DNA of 64,000 nucleotides from Rahnella aquatilis CIP 78.65 = ATCC 33071 (GCF_000241955.1 NC_016818.1:4712001-4776000); one strand, 5' to 3'. Numbered from the stretch's first letter, positions 22,845 through 33,030 are shown. The notes: generated by a model from the sequence alone, not told the origin. Numbers and translations: made by a program.

Positions 22845-23546
22845 ATGAATAAAATTTTGTTAGTTGATGACGACCGTGAACTGACTTCACTTTTGAAAGA
22901 ATTGCTCGAAATGGAAGGCTTTAATGTTGTAGTGGCTTACGACGGTGAGCAGGCATTAGAGAAAATCGATAATACTATCGATCTTCTGTTACTTGACGTA
23001 ATGATGCCGAAGAAAAACGGCATTGAAACCCTTAAAGAATTACGCCAGCGCCATCAGACGCCAGTGATTATGTTAACCGCTCGTGGCAGTGAATTAGACC
23101 GCGTTCTCGGCCTCGAACTGGGTGCCGATGACTATCTGCCAAAACCGTTTAATGACCGGGAGCTGGTGGCACGGATCCGCGCCATGTTGCGTCGTTCTAA
23201 CTGGAGCGAACAACAGCAAACCAATGAAAACAGCGGCTCACCGACGCTCGAAGTAGACGGTCTGCAACTGAACCCCGGCCGCCAGGAAGCCAGTTTTAAC
23301 GGTGAGGCGCTGGATTTAACCGGCACTGAATTTACCTTGTTGTACTTACTGGCAAAACATCTTGGACAAGTCGTTTCCCGCGAACATCTGAGTCAGGAAG
23401 TGCTGGGTAAACGTCTTACGCCGTTTGACCGTGCTATTGATATGCATATTTCTAATTTGCGCCGCAAATTACCCGATCGTCAGGACGGCCATCCATGGTT
23501 TAAAACCCTGCGTGGACGCGGTTATCTGATGGTTTCTGCTTCATGA
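22845..23546 (+). CDS. cpxR: Envelope-stress response regulator CpxR
   Basis: A 233-residue OmpR/PhoB-type regulator. Receiver domain: acidic pocket DDD at 8-10, phospho-acceptor D51 in LLLDVMMP, and the conserved lysine in LPKPF (about 101). C-terminal winged helix with LTGTEFTLLYLL and the recognition region LTPFDRAIDMHISNLRRKL. The ATG at 22845 gives the family length; an earlier in-frame start at 22824 adds seven unrelated residues. It overlaps cpxA by four bases (ATGA). Confidence 0.98.
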   Translation: MNKILLVDDDRELTSLLKELLEMEGFNVVVAYDGEQALEKIDNTIDLLLLDVMMPKKNGIETLKELRQRHQTPVIMLTARGSELDRVLGLELGADDYLPKPFNDRELVARIRAMLRRSNWSEQQQTNENSGSPTLEVDGLQLNPGRQEASFNGEALDLTGTEFTLLYLLAKHLGQVVSREHLSQEVLGKRLTPFDRAIDMHISNLRRKLPDRQDGHPWFKTLRGRGYLMVSAS

Positions 23547-24913
23547 TAAACAGCCTTACGGCACGTATTTTTGCCATTTTCTGGTTCACATTAGCCTTAG
23601 TGCTGATGCTGGTATTAATGGTGCCGAAACTCGATTCACGCCAGATTACGCCGTTGCTCGATAACGAACAACGGCAAGGCCTGATGATTGAACAACACGT
23701 TGAAGCTGAGCTGGCGACCGACCCTGCCAATGACCTGATGTGGTGGCGCCGGTTGTTCCGTGCCATCGACAAATGGGCACCGCCGGGTCAGCGCCTGTTG
23801 TTGGTAACCAGCGAGGGGCGCGTGATTGGCGCTCAGCGCAATGAAATGCAGATCGTGCGTAACTTTATCGGCCAGTCTGATAACTCAGATCGTCCGAAGA
23901 AGAAAAAATATGGCCGTGTCGAAATGGTGGGGCCTTTCTCCGTTCGTGACGGCGAAGATAATTACCAGCTTTACCTGATGCGCCCTGCCAGCAGTTCTCA
24001 GTCTGATTTTATCAACCTCATGTTCGACCGTCCGTTGCTGCTGTTAATCGTTACCATGCTGATCAGCGCCCCGCTGTTACTCTGGCTGGCGTGGAGCCTG
24101 GCGAAACCTGCACGTAAGTTGAAAAACGCCGCAGATGACGTTGCGCGTGGCAATCTCAAGCAGCATCCGGAGCTCGAAGCGGGTCCGCAGGAATTCCTCG
24201 CCACCGGTGCCAGTTTCAACCAGATGGTCAGTGCACTCGAACGGATGGTAACGGCACAACAACGGCTGATTTCGGATATCTCACACGAACTGCGTACCCC
24301 GCTGACGCGCCTGCAACTGGCCACCGCATTGATGAGACGTCGTCATGGTGAAGGGAAAGAGCTGCAACGCATCGAAAATGAGGCTCAGCGCCTTGACGGC
24401 ATGATCAATGACCTGCTGGTGTTATCACGTAGTCAGCATAAAAATGAATTATCGCGCGAAACCCTGAAGGCCAACGAATTGTGGGCTGGTGTGATTGACG
24501 ACGCACAGTTTGAAGCCGAACAGATGGGTAAAACCCTTGAGGTTACGTCGCCGCCTGGCCCGTGGAAACTGATCGGTAATGCTGCGGCGCTCGACAGTGC
24601 GCTGGAAAACATCGTGCGTAACGCCCTGCGTTATTCGCATCATCATATTGTGCTTAACTTCGCCCACGACAATGAAGGGATCACCATCACCGTTGATGAT
24701 GACGGCCCCGGTGTGAGTGAGGAAGATCGTGAACAGATTTTCCGTCCGTTCTACCGCACTGATGAAGCGCGTGACCGGGAATCCGGCGGTACCGGCCTTG
24801 GACTGGCTATCGTGGATACCGCGGTTCAGCAACACAGAGGCAAAGTAAAAGCCGAAGACAGCCCGCTGGGCGGCCTTCGTTTGATTATCTGGCTGCCGCT
24901 GCACCAGCGTTAA
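23543..24913 (+). CDS. cpxA: Sensor histidine kinase CpxA
   Basis: A 456-residue inner-membrane kinase that senses periplasmic protein stress and phosphorylates CpxR. Layout: membrane helix 1 (about 7-29), periplasmic sensor domain (about 30-163), helix 2 (about 164-185), HAMP, HisKA with H248 in [11 protein letters not shown], then the ATPase domain with N box NIVRNAL, and G boxes DDGPGV and GGTGLGLAI. Length and phospho-histidine position match E. coli. It is translationally coupled to cpxR. Confidence 0.98.
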   Translation: MINSLTARIFAIFWFTLALVLMLVLMVPKLDSRQITPLLDNEQRQGLMIEQHVEAELATDPANDLMWWRRLFRAIDKWAPPGQRLLLVTSEGRVIGAQRNEMQIVRNFIGQSDNSDRPKKKKYGRVEMVGPFSVRDGEDNYQLYLMRPASSSQSDFINLMFDRPLLLLIVTMLISAPLLLWLAWSLAKPARKLKNAADDVARGNLKQHPELEAGPQEFLATGASFNQMVSALERMVTAQQRLISDISHELRTPLTRLQLATALMRRRHGEGKELQRIENEAQRLDGMINDLLVLSRSQHKNELSRETLKANELWAGVIDDAQFEAEQMGKTLEVTSPPGPWKLIGNAAALDSALENIVRNALRYSHHHIVLNFAHDNEGITITVDDDGPGVSEEDREQIFRPFYRTDEARDRESGGTGLGLAIVDTAVQQHRGKVKAEDSPLGGLRLIIWLPLHQR

Positions 24914-24950
24914 GTTTCTGCTATTCTGCGTCCCTCTATCAGGGGGACGC

Positions 24951-25424
24951 ATGCTTAACATTGTTTTATTTGAACCAGAAATCCCGCCCAACACCGGCAA
25001 CATTATCCGCCTGTGTGCCAATACCGGATGCCAGCTTCACCTCATCGAACCTCTGGGTTTCGGCTGGGACGATAAACGTCTGCGCCGCGCCGGGCTTGAT
25101 TACCACGAATTCGCCAATATAAAACATCACGCGAATTATGAGGCCTTTCTCAGCAGTGAAAACCCGCAACGTCTGTTTGCACTGACGACCAAAGGTACGC
25201 CTGCCCACAGCGCCGTCAGCTATCAGGATAATGATTTCCTGCTATTCGGCCCTGAAACTCGTGGCCTGCCAGCATCCATTCTGGGTAGCCTGCCTGCACA
25301 ACAGAAAATCCGCATTCCTATGCGCGCAGAAAGCCGCAGCATGAATTTGTCGAATGCTGTGTCCGTTGTGGTTTATGAAGCCTGGCGTCAGCTGGGATAT
25401 CCGGGTGCATTGCTGAAAGAATAG
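24951..25424 (+). CDS. trmL: tRNA (cytidine(34)-2'-O)-methyltransferase TrmL
   Basis: A 157-residue SPOUT-fold methyltransferase that 2'-O-methylates the wobble nucleotide of two tRNA-Leu isoacceptors. The knot motifs are visible: [15 protein letters not shown] (about 11-25), [11 protein letters not shown] (about 98-108) and the C-terminal [19 protein letters not shown]. Length equals E. coli TrmL. It follows cpxA by 37 bases and is convergent with cysE. Confidence 0.96.
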   Translation: MLNIVLFEPEIPPNTGNIIRLCANTGCQLHLIEPLGFGWDDKRLRRAGLDYHEFANIKHHANYEAFLSSENPQRLFALTTKGTPAHSAVSYQDNDFLLFGPETRGLPASILGSLPAQQKIRIPMRAESRSMNLSNAVSVVVYEAWRQLGYPGALLKE

Positions 25425-25442
25425 TGTATTGGAAGTGAAGAA

Positions 25443-25466
25443 GATGGCATGCAGATTCATGCCATC
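25443..25466. other. Perfect inverted repeat between trmL and cysE
   Basis: GATGGCATG, CAGATT, CATGCCATC: a nine-pair perfect stem between two convergent genes, lacking a T run on either side. It may act as a weak terminator or an mRNA-end stabilising hairpin. Confidence 0.55.
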
Positions 25467-25476
25467 AGAAAGCCTG

Positions 25477-26298
25477 TCAGATACCGTCGCCGAATTCAAA
25501 ACCCTGCGCAATACCGTTGAAATGCTGATCCATATCCATGGAAGGCCGCTCGCTTTCCGGTCGCCCGACAATTCGCGCCGGCACGCCTGCAGCCGTGGTA
25601 TGCGGAGGAACTGATTGCAACACGACTGAGCCCGCACCAATTTTCGCGCCAGCGCCCACTTCAATGTTGCCGAGGATTTTCGCACCGGCACCAATCATGA
25701 CGCCCTCACGAATTTTAGGGTGACGGTCACCGCAGGTTTTGCCGGTACCGCCGAGAGTGACAGATTGCAGAATCGACACATCATTCTCAACCACGGCCGT
25801 TTCACCGATGACAATCCCGGTGGCGTGGTCAAACATGATGCCGCAGCCAATACGCGCCGCCGGGTGAATATCGACGCCGAATGACACTGAAATCTGATTC
25901 TGGAAATAAATCGCCAGCGCTTTGCGATCCTGCTTCCACAGCCAGTTACCGATACGGTATGCCTGCAGCGCGTGGAACCCTTTCAGATAAAGCAACGGAG
26001 TGGAATATTTGTCGACCGCGGCATCACGCTGATGCACAGCCAGAATGTCACGGGCAGCGGACAGGATCATTTGTTCGTCGTTACGATAGGCTTCTTCGAC
26101 AACTTCACGGATCGCCATCGCAGGCATAATCGGATTGCCCAGTTTGTTGGCCAGAATGTAGCTCAACGCGCCGCCCAGCGTTTCATGTTTTAGCAACGTC
26201 GCATGGAAAAAACTGGCCAGCATCGGTTCACACTCAGCCAGCGCTCTCGCCTCTGATTTAATGTTATTCCAGACCAGTTCTAATTCTTCTAACGACAT
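25477..26298 (-). CDS. cysE: Serine acetyltransferase
   Basis: Makes O-acetylserine from serine and acetyl-CoA, the committed step of cysteine synthesis, and is feedback-inhibited by cysteine. The 273-residue protein has an N-terminal helical domain and a C-terminal left-handed beta-helix with hexapeptide repeats (IGAGAKILGNIEVGAGAKIGAG). Catalytic D and H lie in the segment IHPAARIGCGIMFDHATG, and the C-terminus ends in the I that binds CysK. The ATG at 26298 is preferred over a GTG one codon earlier because AAGGA lies six bases upstream. Confidence 0.97.
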   Translation of the reverse strand: MSLEELELVWNNIKSEARALAECEPMLASFFHATLLKHETLGGALSYILANKLGNPIMPAMAIREVVEEAYRNDEQMILSAARDILAVHQRDAAVDKYSTPLLYLKGFHALQAYRIGNWLWKQDRKALAIYFQNQISVSFGVDIHPAARIGCGIMFDHATGIVIGETAVVENDVSILQSVTLGGTGKTCGDRHPKIREGVMIGAGAKILGNIEVGAGAKIGAGSVVLQSVPPHTTAAGVPARIVGRPESERPSMDMDQHFNGIAQGFEFGDGI

Positions 26299-26385
26299 CA
26301 CTTTTCCTTACGACTTTGCAAGTTCGGGTAATAAAAAGCCGCCCTGTGGGAAATACCAACAAGGTGGCTATTCTGCAAATGCCTT

Positions 26386-27405
26386 TCAGTGGCTGTGTTT
26401 TTCGTCCTTGCTCGCACGGGCAAGCAAACTGATTGCTGCTTCACGCGCATCTTTACCGCAATACAACACCTGGTAAATCTGTTCCGTGATCGGCATTTCA
26501 ACATTATTTCGCTGTGCCAGAGCCCGTACTTCTTTGGTATTGCGATAGCCTTCAACAACCTGGCCGATGGTGTCCTGAGCGGTCTGAACATCCTTGCCTT
26601 GCCCCAGCATAATGCCGAAGCGACGGTTGCGGGACTGGTTATCTGTGCAGGTTAACACTAAATCACCCAAGCCTGCCATGCCCATAAAGGTGGCAGGATC
26701 TGCACCTAAAGCGGAACCCAGGCGGGTCATTTCCGCCAGACCACGGGTAATCAGCGCGGTTCTTGCATTAGCCCCAAAGCCGATACCATCAGACATTCCG
26801 GCACCAATCGCGATAACGTTCTTAATCGCACCGCCCAGCTGAACACCGATAAAATCCGGGTTGCTGTAAACACGGAAGCTTTTGCCACAGTGCAGCAATT
26901 GCTGCAAATCTTCGGCAAAACTGGCATCCGTGGCAGCCAGCGAGATTGCCGTTGGCATGCCTGCCGCCAGTTCTTTGGCGAACGTCGGCCCGGAAACGAC
27001 GGCTAACGGAATGGCATCGCCGAGTTCTTCGCGCGCGACATCCTGCAACAAACGTCCGGTTTCGGCTTCCAGGCCTTTCGTCGCCCACACCACGCGAGCA
27101 TCTGGCCGCAAATGCGGTTTCAGCTGGCGCAATACGTCACCAAAAACGTGGCTGGGTACCACAACCAGCACATTACGGCTGGCTGCTAACGCGATAGAAA
27201 GGTTGGTCTCAAGCAACAGGTTATCAGGGAAATGGACATCAGGAAGGAACTCCTGATTACAACGGGCGCGTTGTAAGGCATTGATGTGGTCGGGATTGTG
27301 TCCCCACAGCACAACGGGATGGCCATTTCTGGCAAGGGTAATCGCTAAAGCGGTGCCGTACGAGCCGGCACCGATCACTGTCATTGACGCATTGACGGTT
27401 TTCAT
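26386..27405 (-). CDS. gpsA: NAD(P)+-dependent glycerol-3-phosphate dehydrogenase
   Basis: A 339-residue enzyme reducing dihydroxyacetone phosphate to glycerol-3-phosphate for phospholipid synthesis. Rossmann motif [10 protein letters not shown] (about residues 13-22), the substrate lysine in [13 protein letters not shown] (about 194-206) and [10 protein letters not shown] are present. Its ATG shares one base with the secB stop codon (TGATG), so translation is coupled to secB. cysE follows, in the classical secB-gpsA-cysE order. Confidence 0.97.
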   Translation of the reverse strand: MKTVNASMTVIGAGSYGTALAITLARNGHPVVLWGHNPDHINALQRARCNQEFLPDVHFPDNLLLETNLSIALAASRNVLVVVPSHVFGDVLRQLKPHLRPDARVVWATKGLEAETGRLLQDVAREELGDAIPLAVVSGPTFAKELAAGMPTAISLAATDASFAEDLQQLLHCGKSFRVYSNPDFIGVQLGGAIKNVIAIGAGMSDGIGFGANARTALITRGLAEMTRLGSALGADPATFMGMAGLGDLVLTCTDNQSRNRRFGIMLGQGKDVQTAQDTIGQVVEGYRNTKEVRALAQRNNVEMPITEQIYQVLYCGKDAREAAISLLARASKDEKHSH

Positions 27406-27875
27406 CAGGCATCCTGATGCGGTTCAGCACCTTCGCCTTCAGCTTGCTGTTGCAGATAGTTCATGAACAGAGCGTCAAAGTTAACAGGTGCAAGGTTCAG
27501 TTGCGGGAAGGTACCGCGGGAAACCAGGCTGGTGATGCACTCACGGGCATACGGGAACAAAATGTTCGGGCAATACGCACCCAGGCAATGTGCCATCTGG
27601 TTGCCATCAATACCGGAGATAGTGAAGATACCACCTTGCTGAACTTCGCACAGGAACGCCGTTTCGTCGCCCAGTGAAGAAGTTACAGTCACACGCAAGA
27701 CAACTTCATATACGCCTTCAGCCAACTGGCTGGAAGCGGTATCAAGATCCAGTTTAACTTCTGGCTGCCAGTCTTGCTGGAAAACCTGAGGCGCATTTGG
27801 CGCTTCAAAAGAAATGTCTTTGGTGTAGATACGTTGGATCTGGAAAGCCATCTCGGTGTTATTTTGTTCTGACAT
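27405..27875 (-). CDS. secB: Protein-export chaperone SecB
   Basis: A 156-residue tetrameric chaperone that keeps preproteins unfolded and delivers them to SecA. Family stretches [19 protein letters not shown] (residues 11-29) and [10 protein letters not shown] with [15 protein letters not shown] are present; the tail [11 protein letters not shown] is acidic. It overlaps gpsA by one base and follows grxC by 64 bases. Confidence 0.98.
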   Translation of the reverse strand: MSEQNNTEMAFQIQRIYTKDISFEAPNAPQVFQQDWQPEVKLDLDTASSQLAEGVYEVVLRVTVTSSLGDETAFLCEVQQGGIFTISGIDGNQMAHCLGAYCPNILFPYARECITSLVSRGTFPQLNLAPVNFDALFMNYLQQQAEGEGAEPHQDA

Positions 27876-27939
27876 GTGAGTAGTACCCTCGGGTTAATAG
27901 TCCTTTTAAACACTTAACGAAAAACAGCCGCCGCCTTTA

Positions 27940-28191
27940 TTAACCCAGCATTGGGTCAAGGCCACCGCGTGCATCAAGTGCATGTAAATCATCACAACCG
28001 CCTACGTGCTGCCCATCGATAAAAATCTGAGGAACGGTTGAACGACCGCTGCGGGCGATCATTTTTTCACGTTTATCTGCGTCGCCATCGATAGCGATTT
28101 CAACAAATGAAGCCCCTTTGCTATTAAGCAGAGCTTTTGCTCGATGGCAGTAAGGGCAGGTTGCCTTGGTGTAGATTTCAATTTTTGCCAT
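27940..28191 (-). CDS. grxC: Glutaredoxin 3
   Basis: An 83-residue dithiol glutaredoxin with active site CPYC (about residues 11-14), the cis-proline motif STVPQIF and the glutathione-binding GGCDDL. It reduces protein disulfides and can serve ribonucleotide reductase. The ATG at 28191 is used because GAGGTGG lies upstream at good spacing and it gives the E. coli length; a GTG three codons earlier lies inside that Shine-Dalgarno sequence. Confidence 0.97.
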   Translation of the reverse strand: MAKIEIYTKATCPYCHRAKALLNSKGASFVEIAIDGDADKREKMIARSGRSTVPQIFIDGQHVGGCDDLHALDARGGLDPMLG

Positions 28192-28244
28192 GGGTTCCAC
28201 CTCAGGGTCGTAAAATTTAGTGCCGTAGCAGTTGGCTTAATGTC

Positions 28245-28676
28245 TTATTTACCGCGCACTAAAGGCAGGTTTTCACCGCTCCAGCCGCTGATACCTTCTT
28301 TGAGTGTAAAGACGCGCTCAAAACCGGCGGCAATAAGGCCTTCAGCCGCAGTGCGGGAAGTTTGTCCAGTGGCACAAACCACGATAACAGGCTGTGCTTT
28401 ATGTTTGGTCAGTTCACCCAGATTGTTGTTCTTGATGTCAGCAGACAACACATTCTGTGATTCAGCGATGTGGCCTTTGCGGAACTCTTCACGCGCGCGA
28501 ACATCGACAACAATGGCATCTTCTTTGTTAATCAGGCGGGTTGCTTCGCCACGGGTGATCTCTTTCACTTTAGAAAAACGTGTTTTAAAGGTGGTCACAA
28601 TTACTGCAATCAGTAACGCAACCCACGCCAGGCTGAGAACCGGATGCGCACTGATGAATGGCATAATATCTTGCAT
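28245..28676 (-). CDS. yibN: Membrane-anchored rhodanese-like protein YibN
   Basis: A 143-residue protein with one N-terminal membrane helix (about 8-27) and a rhodanese domain facing the cytoplasm. Signature [21 protein letters not shown] precedes a loop [10 protein letters not shown] carrying a cysteine where rhodanese has its catalytic cysteine. E. coli YibN, as I recall it, lacks that cysteine. The ATG at 28676 gives the E. coli length; a TTG four codons earlier is closer to GGGAG, so the start is slightly uncertain. Neighbours grxC and secB suggest a redox or export-linked role, which is unproven. Confidence 0.88.
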   Translation of the reverse strand: MQDIMPFISAHPVLSLAWVALLIAVIVTTFKTRFSKVKEITRGEATRLINKEDAIVVDVRAREEFRKGHIAESQNVLSADIKNNNLGELTKHKAQPVIVVCATGQTSRTAAEGLIAAGFERVFTLKEGISGWSGENLPLVRGK

Positions 28677-28980
28677 GGGGTGTAGCAACTCCCGTCAGTT
28701 GGGGGAAAATTCAAGGTTTCAGAGTATACCTGCGCGTCGGAGCAAATACAGCCAGTAAGCGCGGGCGAATGCCACAAACTGCGGCACATCCTGGAAAATT
28801 AACACGCCTTTATGCCGAAAGTTAACCCTCACCCCGCCTCATCTTTGATCTCCTCCGGCTATTCACACACGGCGCTGGGGTAAAATCAGCCCGCCTGAGT
28901 GCATTTAGCCGCGCCTGTTCATGTCCTTTCAGCTGGCGAGCCTATTGAGCATTTCATCTTTTAAACTGAGGTCAATTGAC

Positions 28981-30525
28981 ATGTCGAGCAACAAAAAACC
29001 GATGGTTCTGGTGATTCTGGATGGCTACGGGCATCGCGAAGAACAACAAGATAACGCCATTCTGAATGCCAAAACCCCCGTCATGGATAATCTGTGGGCC
29101 ACTAATCCGCATACCCTCATCGCCGCGTCCGGGCTGGACGTCGGTCTGCCCGATGGTCAGATGGGTAACTCCGAAGTAGGCCATGTCAATTTAGGTGCCG
29201 GCCGCATCGTGTATCAGGATCTCACCCGTCTGGACAAAGAAATTAAAGAAGGTGACTTCTTTAATAATAGCGTACTGACTGGCGCTGTTGATCGCGCAGT
29301 CGCCGCCGGTAAAGCAGTTCACATTATGGGTCTGCTGTCTGCGGGTGGCGTTCACAGCCACGAAGACCACATCATGGCGATGGTCGAACTTGCGCAACGC
29401 CGTGGCGCGAAAGCCATTTATCTGCATGCCTTCCTGGACGGTCGCGACACCCCGCCGCGCAGCGCTGAAGCCGCACTGAAACACTTCTCAGAGAAATTCG
29501 CACAAATCGGTACAGGTCGTCTTGCGTCAATCGTGGGCCGTTATTACGCCATGGATCGCGATAACCGCTGGGATCGCGTGCAGCTGGCCTATGATTTGAT
29601 GTCACAGGCAAAAGGCGCATTCACTGCCGATAACGCCCTCGCAGGTTTGCAGGCCGCTTATGCCCGCGATGAAAATGATGAATTCGTCAAGCCAACCGTA
29701 TTGCAGGCAGCAGGCGAAGAATCCGCAGCCATCAATGACGGCGATGCACTGATCTTCATGAACTTCCGCGCAGACCGGGCCCGCGAAATCACCCGCGCGT
29801 TCATCAGCCCGGACTTTGATGGCTTTGCCCGCGAAAAAGTGGTTAATTTCGGCGATTTCATCATGCTGACCGAATATGCTGCAGACATCAACGCAGCCTG
29901 CGCCTATCCGCCGGCATCACTGAAAAATACGTTGGGCGAATGGCTGATGACGCACGGCAAAACACAACTGCGTATCTCTGAAACCGAGAAATATGCCCAC
30001 GTGACCTTCTTCTTTAACGGCGGCATGGAAGACTCATTTGAAGGCGAAGATCGTATTCTGGTGAAATCACCCAACGTGGCGACCTATGATTTGCAACCAG
30101 AAATGAGCTCTGCTGAACTGACGGAAAAACTGCTCGGCGCAATCCGCAGCGGTAAATACGACGCCATCATTTGTAACTATCCGAATGGCGACATGGTAGG
30201 CCATACCGGTGTTTACGACGCGGCAGTCAGCGCCGTTGAAGCGCTCGATAAATGTGTTGCTCAGGTCGTGGACGCCGTGAAGGCCGTCGGTGGCCAGTTG
30301 CTGATCACAGCCGACCACGGTAACGCGGAACAAATGCGTGATCCGGCGACCGGTCAGGCGCACACCGCGCATACCAGTCTGCCGGTTCCGCTGATTTATA
30401 TCGGCGGAAATGCACAAGCCGTTGAAGGCGGTAAATTATCTGATATCGCGCCAACCATGCTTTCACTGATGGGTATGGAAATTCCGGCAGAAATGAGCGG
30501 CAAACCGCTGTTTATCGCACGCTAA
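28981..30525 (+). CDS. gpmM: 2,3-bisphosphoglycerate-independent phosphoglycerate mutase
   Basis: A 514-residue manganese enzyme of the alkaline-phosphatase superfamily interconverting 3- and 2-phosphoglycerate. N-terminal metal motif [12 protein letters not shown], catalytic serine in [15 protein letters not shown] (about residues 61-75), and C-terminal metal ligands in [11 protein letters not shown] are present. The ATG at 28981 gives the E. coli length; a longer frame from 28921 adds 20 residues without similarity. It is followed by a terminator and envC. Confidence 0.97.
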   Translation: MSSNKKPMVLVILDGYGHREEQQDNAILNAKTPVMDNLWATNPHTLIAASGLDVGLPDGQMGNSEVGHVNLGAGRIVYQDLTRLDKEIKEGDFFNNSVLTGAVDRAVAAGKAVHIMGLLSAGGVHSHEDHIMAMVELAQRRGAKAIYLHAFLDGRDTPPRSAEAALKHFSEKFAQIGTGRLASIVGRYYAMDRDNRWDRVQLAYDLMSQAKGAFTADNALAGLQAAYARDENDEFVKPTVLQAAGEESAAINDGDALIFMNFRADRAREITRAFISPDFDGFAREKVVNFGDFIMLTEYAADINAACAYPPASLKNTLGEWLMTHGKTQLRISETEKYAHVTFFFNGGMEDSFEGEDRILVKSPNVATYDLQPEMSSAELTEKLLGAIRSGKYDAIICNYPNGDMVGHTGVYDAAVSAVEALDKCVAQVVDAVKAVGGQLLITADHGNAEQMRDPATGQAHTAHTSLPVPLIYIGGNAQAVEGGKLSDIAPTMLSLMGMEIPAEMSGKPLFIAR

Positions 30526-30543
30526 TTGCTGTTAAAACTCGTT

Positions 30544-30581
30544 AAAAAAGGCGTGCTGACACCCGTTGGTACGCCTTTTTT
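30544..30581 (+). terminator. gpmM terminator
   Basis: AAAAAAGGCGT and ACGCCTTTTTT pair across a 16-base loop, 19 bases after the gpmM stop. The long loop suggests partial efficiency and some read-through to envC. Confidence 0.75.
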
Positions 30582-30634
30582 GTTTGTGCATCAGCCGGTT
30601 GATTAGTGTTACGATACGATAAGGGACAGCCATA

Positions 30635-31963
30635 TTGTCTATCATCCACGGTCGACAAGCGGAAAAAAGTTTGAGCAAATTCAATCATTTCAGCCTGATG
30701 AGAACCCGCCTTTCCGCTCAGGACAAGGCCGTATCTGCCTTCCCATCTCCAGCCTTACTCCTTTGCGTTTCTCTGCTGTCTCTTTCTGTGAGTGTGCATG
30801 CTGACGACAACAAAGATCAGCTCAAAACCATTCAGCAAAACATTGCGGAAAAAGAGAAAAGCGTAAAACAGCAGAAACAGCAACGCGGCACGTTATTGCA
30901 GCAATTACAGGCGCAGGAAAAAACCATCGCCTCAGCCAGCAGTCAGTTACGCAGCACTCAGTCAACCCTCGCCACGTTGGGAAAAGACATTTCCGGGCTG
31001 AATGCATCCATCGAAAAATTACAAAAACAACAAAAGACGCAGGAAGTTATCCTGGCAAAGCAACTCGATGCCGCATTCCGTATCGGGCAGCATAAAGGTC
31101 TGCAATTGCTGCTGAGCAGTGAAGAGAGCGAACGCAGCGAGAGGATCCTGGCTTATTTTGGTTATCTGAATGAAGCGCGACAGAAAACCATCGAAGACCT
31201 GAAACAGACCCGAACCACGCTGGCTGAACAGCGCCAGTCTTTGCAATCTAAACAAACCCAACAAAAAAGCGTGTTGGATGAACAGCAAACCCAGCAGCAG
31301 AAACTCGAACAGGCCCGCGCTGCGCGCAAACAAACGCTGACCGCGCTGGAATCTTCATTGCAAAAAGATGAGCAGAGCCTGACCGAACTGCGTGCCAACG
31401 AATCCAGCCTGCAAAACAAAATTGCAGCCGCTGAACGTGCCGCCAAAGCACGCGCAGAAAAAGAAGCACGTGAAGCCGCAGCAGTCAGAGCAAAAGAGCA
31501 GCAGGCGAAGAAATCCGGTTCCACCTACAAACCGACCCAAAGCGAGCAATCTCTGATGGCCCGCACCGGCGGCCTGGGCAGACCATCAGGTCAAAATATG
31601 TGGCCTGTTAACGGTTCGTTGATACATCGCTTCGGCGAACAGTTGCAGGGTGAACTACGCTGGAAAGGGATTGTTATCTCAGCAAGAGAAGGCAGTGATG
31701 TCCGGGCAATTGCTGACGGACGCGTCATTCTGGCGGACTGGTTACAGGGATACGGGCTGGTTGTGGTTATCGATCACGGCAAAGGGGATATGAGTCTGTA
31801 CGGTTATAACCAGGATGCGCTGGTCAGCGTGGGCGATCAGGTCAGAACCGGTCAGGCCATTGCTAAAGTTGGGAACAGCGGCGGACAAGGCCAGCCATCG
31901 CTGTATTTTGAAATTCGTCGTCAGGGCCAGGCCGTTAATCCACAGCCGTGGTTGGGAAGATAG
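30635..31963 (+). CDS. envC: Murein hydrolase activator EnvC
   Basis: A periplasmic protein that activates amidases AmiA and AmiB at the septum under FtsEX control. After a long N-terminus with a signal peptide (core LLLCVSLLSLSVSVHA, residues 42-57) come two long coiled-coil stretches (about 60-290) and a C-terminal LytM domain ending RQGQAVNPQPWLGR. As in other EnvC proteins, the zinc-site residues of active LytM peptidases are not evident, fitting an activator. The TTG at 30635 gives 442 residues; TTG 30671 or ATG 30698 are alternatives giving a more ordinary signal peptide, so the start is uncertain. Confidence 0.9.
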   Translation: MSIIHGRQAEKSLSKFNHFSLMRTRLSAQDKAVSAFPSPALLLCVSLLSLSVSVHADDNKDQLKTIQQNIAEKEKSVKQQKQQRGTLLQQLQAQEKTIASASSQLRSTQSTLATLGKDISGLNASIEKLQKQQKTQEVILAKQLDAAFRIGQHKGLQLLLSSEESERSERILAYFGYLNEARQKTIEDLKQTRTTLAEQRQSLQSKQTQQKSVLDEQQTQQQKLEQARAARKQTLTALESSLQKDEQSLTELRANESSLQNKIAAAERAAKARAEKEAREAAAVRAKEQQAKKSGSTYKPTQSEQSLMARTGGLGRPSGQNMWPVNGSLIHRFGEQLQGELRWKGIVISAREGSDVRAIADGRVILADWLQGYGLVVVIDHGKGDMSLYGYNQDALVSVGDQVRTGQAIAKVGNSGGQGQPSLYFEIRRQGQAVNPQPWLGR

Positions 31964-31965
31964 CA

Positions 31966-32922
31966 TTGCGATATAACAAGTCCGTTTTAGCTGCCCTTTG
32001 TGGTACTGCGTTTTTTGCTTGTCAGGTTCAGGCAGCGAAATTATCCATCCTGATTGATGACTTTGGTTATCGCCAGCATGAGGAAAACCAGGTACTTCAG
32101 ATGCCAAAAGCGGTATCCGTCGCGATTTTCCCCAATGCTCCCGATTCAAAGATGATGATGAATAAGGCTCATCAGCAGGGGCGTGAAATTCTGATCCATC
32201 TGCCGATGGCACCGCTCAGCAAGCAGCCGCTGGAAAAAGATACGCTGACACCCTCCATGAGCGCCGCAGAAGTGAAACGCATTGTCGATCAGGCGATCAG
32301 CAATATCCCTTACGCGATTGGCATCAATAATCATATGGGCAGCGCCATGACCTCCAGCCTGACCGGGATGGAAAATGTCATGCAGGCGATGAATGCCCAT
32401 AACCTGTTCTTCCTCGACAGCATGACCATCGGTAACACCCAGTCAGTCAACGCGGCGCAGGGCACGCGGGTGAAAGTCATTAAACGCAATGTCTTTTTAG
32501 ATGATGTACAAAATGAAGCGGAAATCCGTCGTCAGTTTGAACGCGCAATACAGCTCGCGCGCAAGAATGGATATGCTATCGCGATAGGACACCCGCATCC
32601 GACGACGGTGAAAGTGCTGCAGCAAATGTTGCCGAATCTCCCTTCCGATATCGTTTTGGTCAGGCCCAGTGATCTGCTGAACGAACCCCAACGCAGCGCG
32701 TCAGCCGGTAAGGCCACGGTTACGCCAGTAAAATCATCACGTAAAGGCATCAGCGTCTGCCGCATCAGGCAACCTCTCCCGCAAATTTATGCCGACAGCA
32801 TGTTCAAAATTCTGGGAGAAAGCCTGAAATCTTTACCCGCTGTGGCATTCGTGAAACGGCAGTATTACGTGATAGTAACATTTACGCAAAATCAGGAACC
32901 TCACACATTGACGGCCCCCTGA
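31966..32922 (+). CDS. yibQ: Divergent polysaccharide deacetylase family protein YibQ
   Basis: A 318-residue secreted protein of the divergent polysaccharide deacetylase family (formerly DUF610). Signal peptide about 1-23 (core VLAALCGTAFFA, cut near VQAA). Conserved stretches LSILIDDFGYR, EILIHLPMAPL, GINNHMGSAMTS and AIAIGHPHPTTV carry the Asp/His residues of the NodB fold. I choose TTG at 31966: it is five bases after GGGAAGA and just past the envC stop; a GTG at 31948 would overlap envC. The substrate is unknown; co-occurrence with envC suggests cell-wall work. Confidence 0.87.
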   Translation: MRYNKSVLAALCGTAFFACQVQAAKLSILIDDFGYRQHEENQVLQMPKAVSVAIFPNAPDSKMMMNKAHQQGREILIHLPMAPLSKQPLEKDTLTPSMSAAEVKRIVDQAISNIPYAIGINNHMGSAMTSSLTGMENVMQAMNAHNLFFLDSMTIGNTQSVNAAQGTRVKVIKRNVFLDDVQNEAEIRRQFERAIQLARKNGYAIAIGHPHPTTVKVLQQMLPNLPSDIVLVRPSDLLNEPQRSASAGKATVTPVKSSRKGISVCRIRQPLPQIYADSMFKILGESLKSLPAVAFVKRQYYVIVTFTQNQEPHTLTAP

Positions 32923-32927
32923 TTATA

Positions 32928-32958
32928 TTGATGGTAAGCATATATTTATTACCATCAA
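32928..32958. repeat. Perfect AT-rich inverted repeat after yibQ
   Basis: TTGATGGTAA (32928-32937) and TTACCATCAA (32949-32958) form a perfect ten-pair stem around an 11-base loop. No T run follows, so it is not a standard terminator. It begins six bases after the yibQ stop and marks the boundary to the AT-rich glycosyltransferase pair. Confidence 0.65.
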
Positions 32959-33001
32959 CTAACTTATTGATATGAATGGATTTGATAGCCAAACTAAAAA
33001 G

Positions 33002-33030
33002 TAGAGCTTCTGGGTTTTGCCTCATATAAT
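33002..33030 (+). promoter_or_regulatory. Possible promoter of the glycosyltransferase pair
   Basis: TATAAT at 33025-33030, 47 bases before the next ORF, with a poor minus 35 (TAGAGC at 33002) at 17-base spacing. No ops element (GGCGGTAGC) or longer JUMPstart sequence was found here. Confidence 0.4.
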
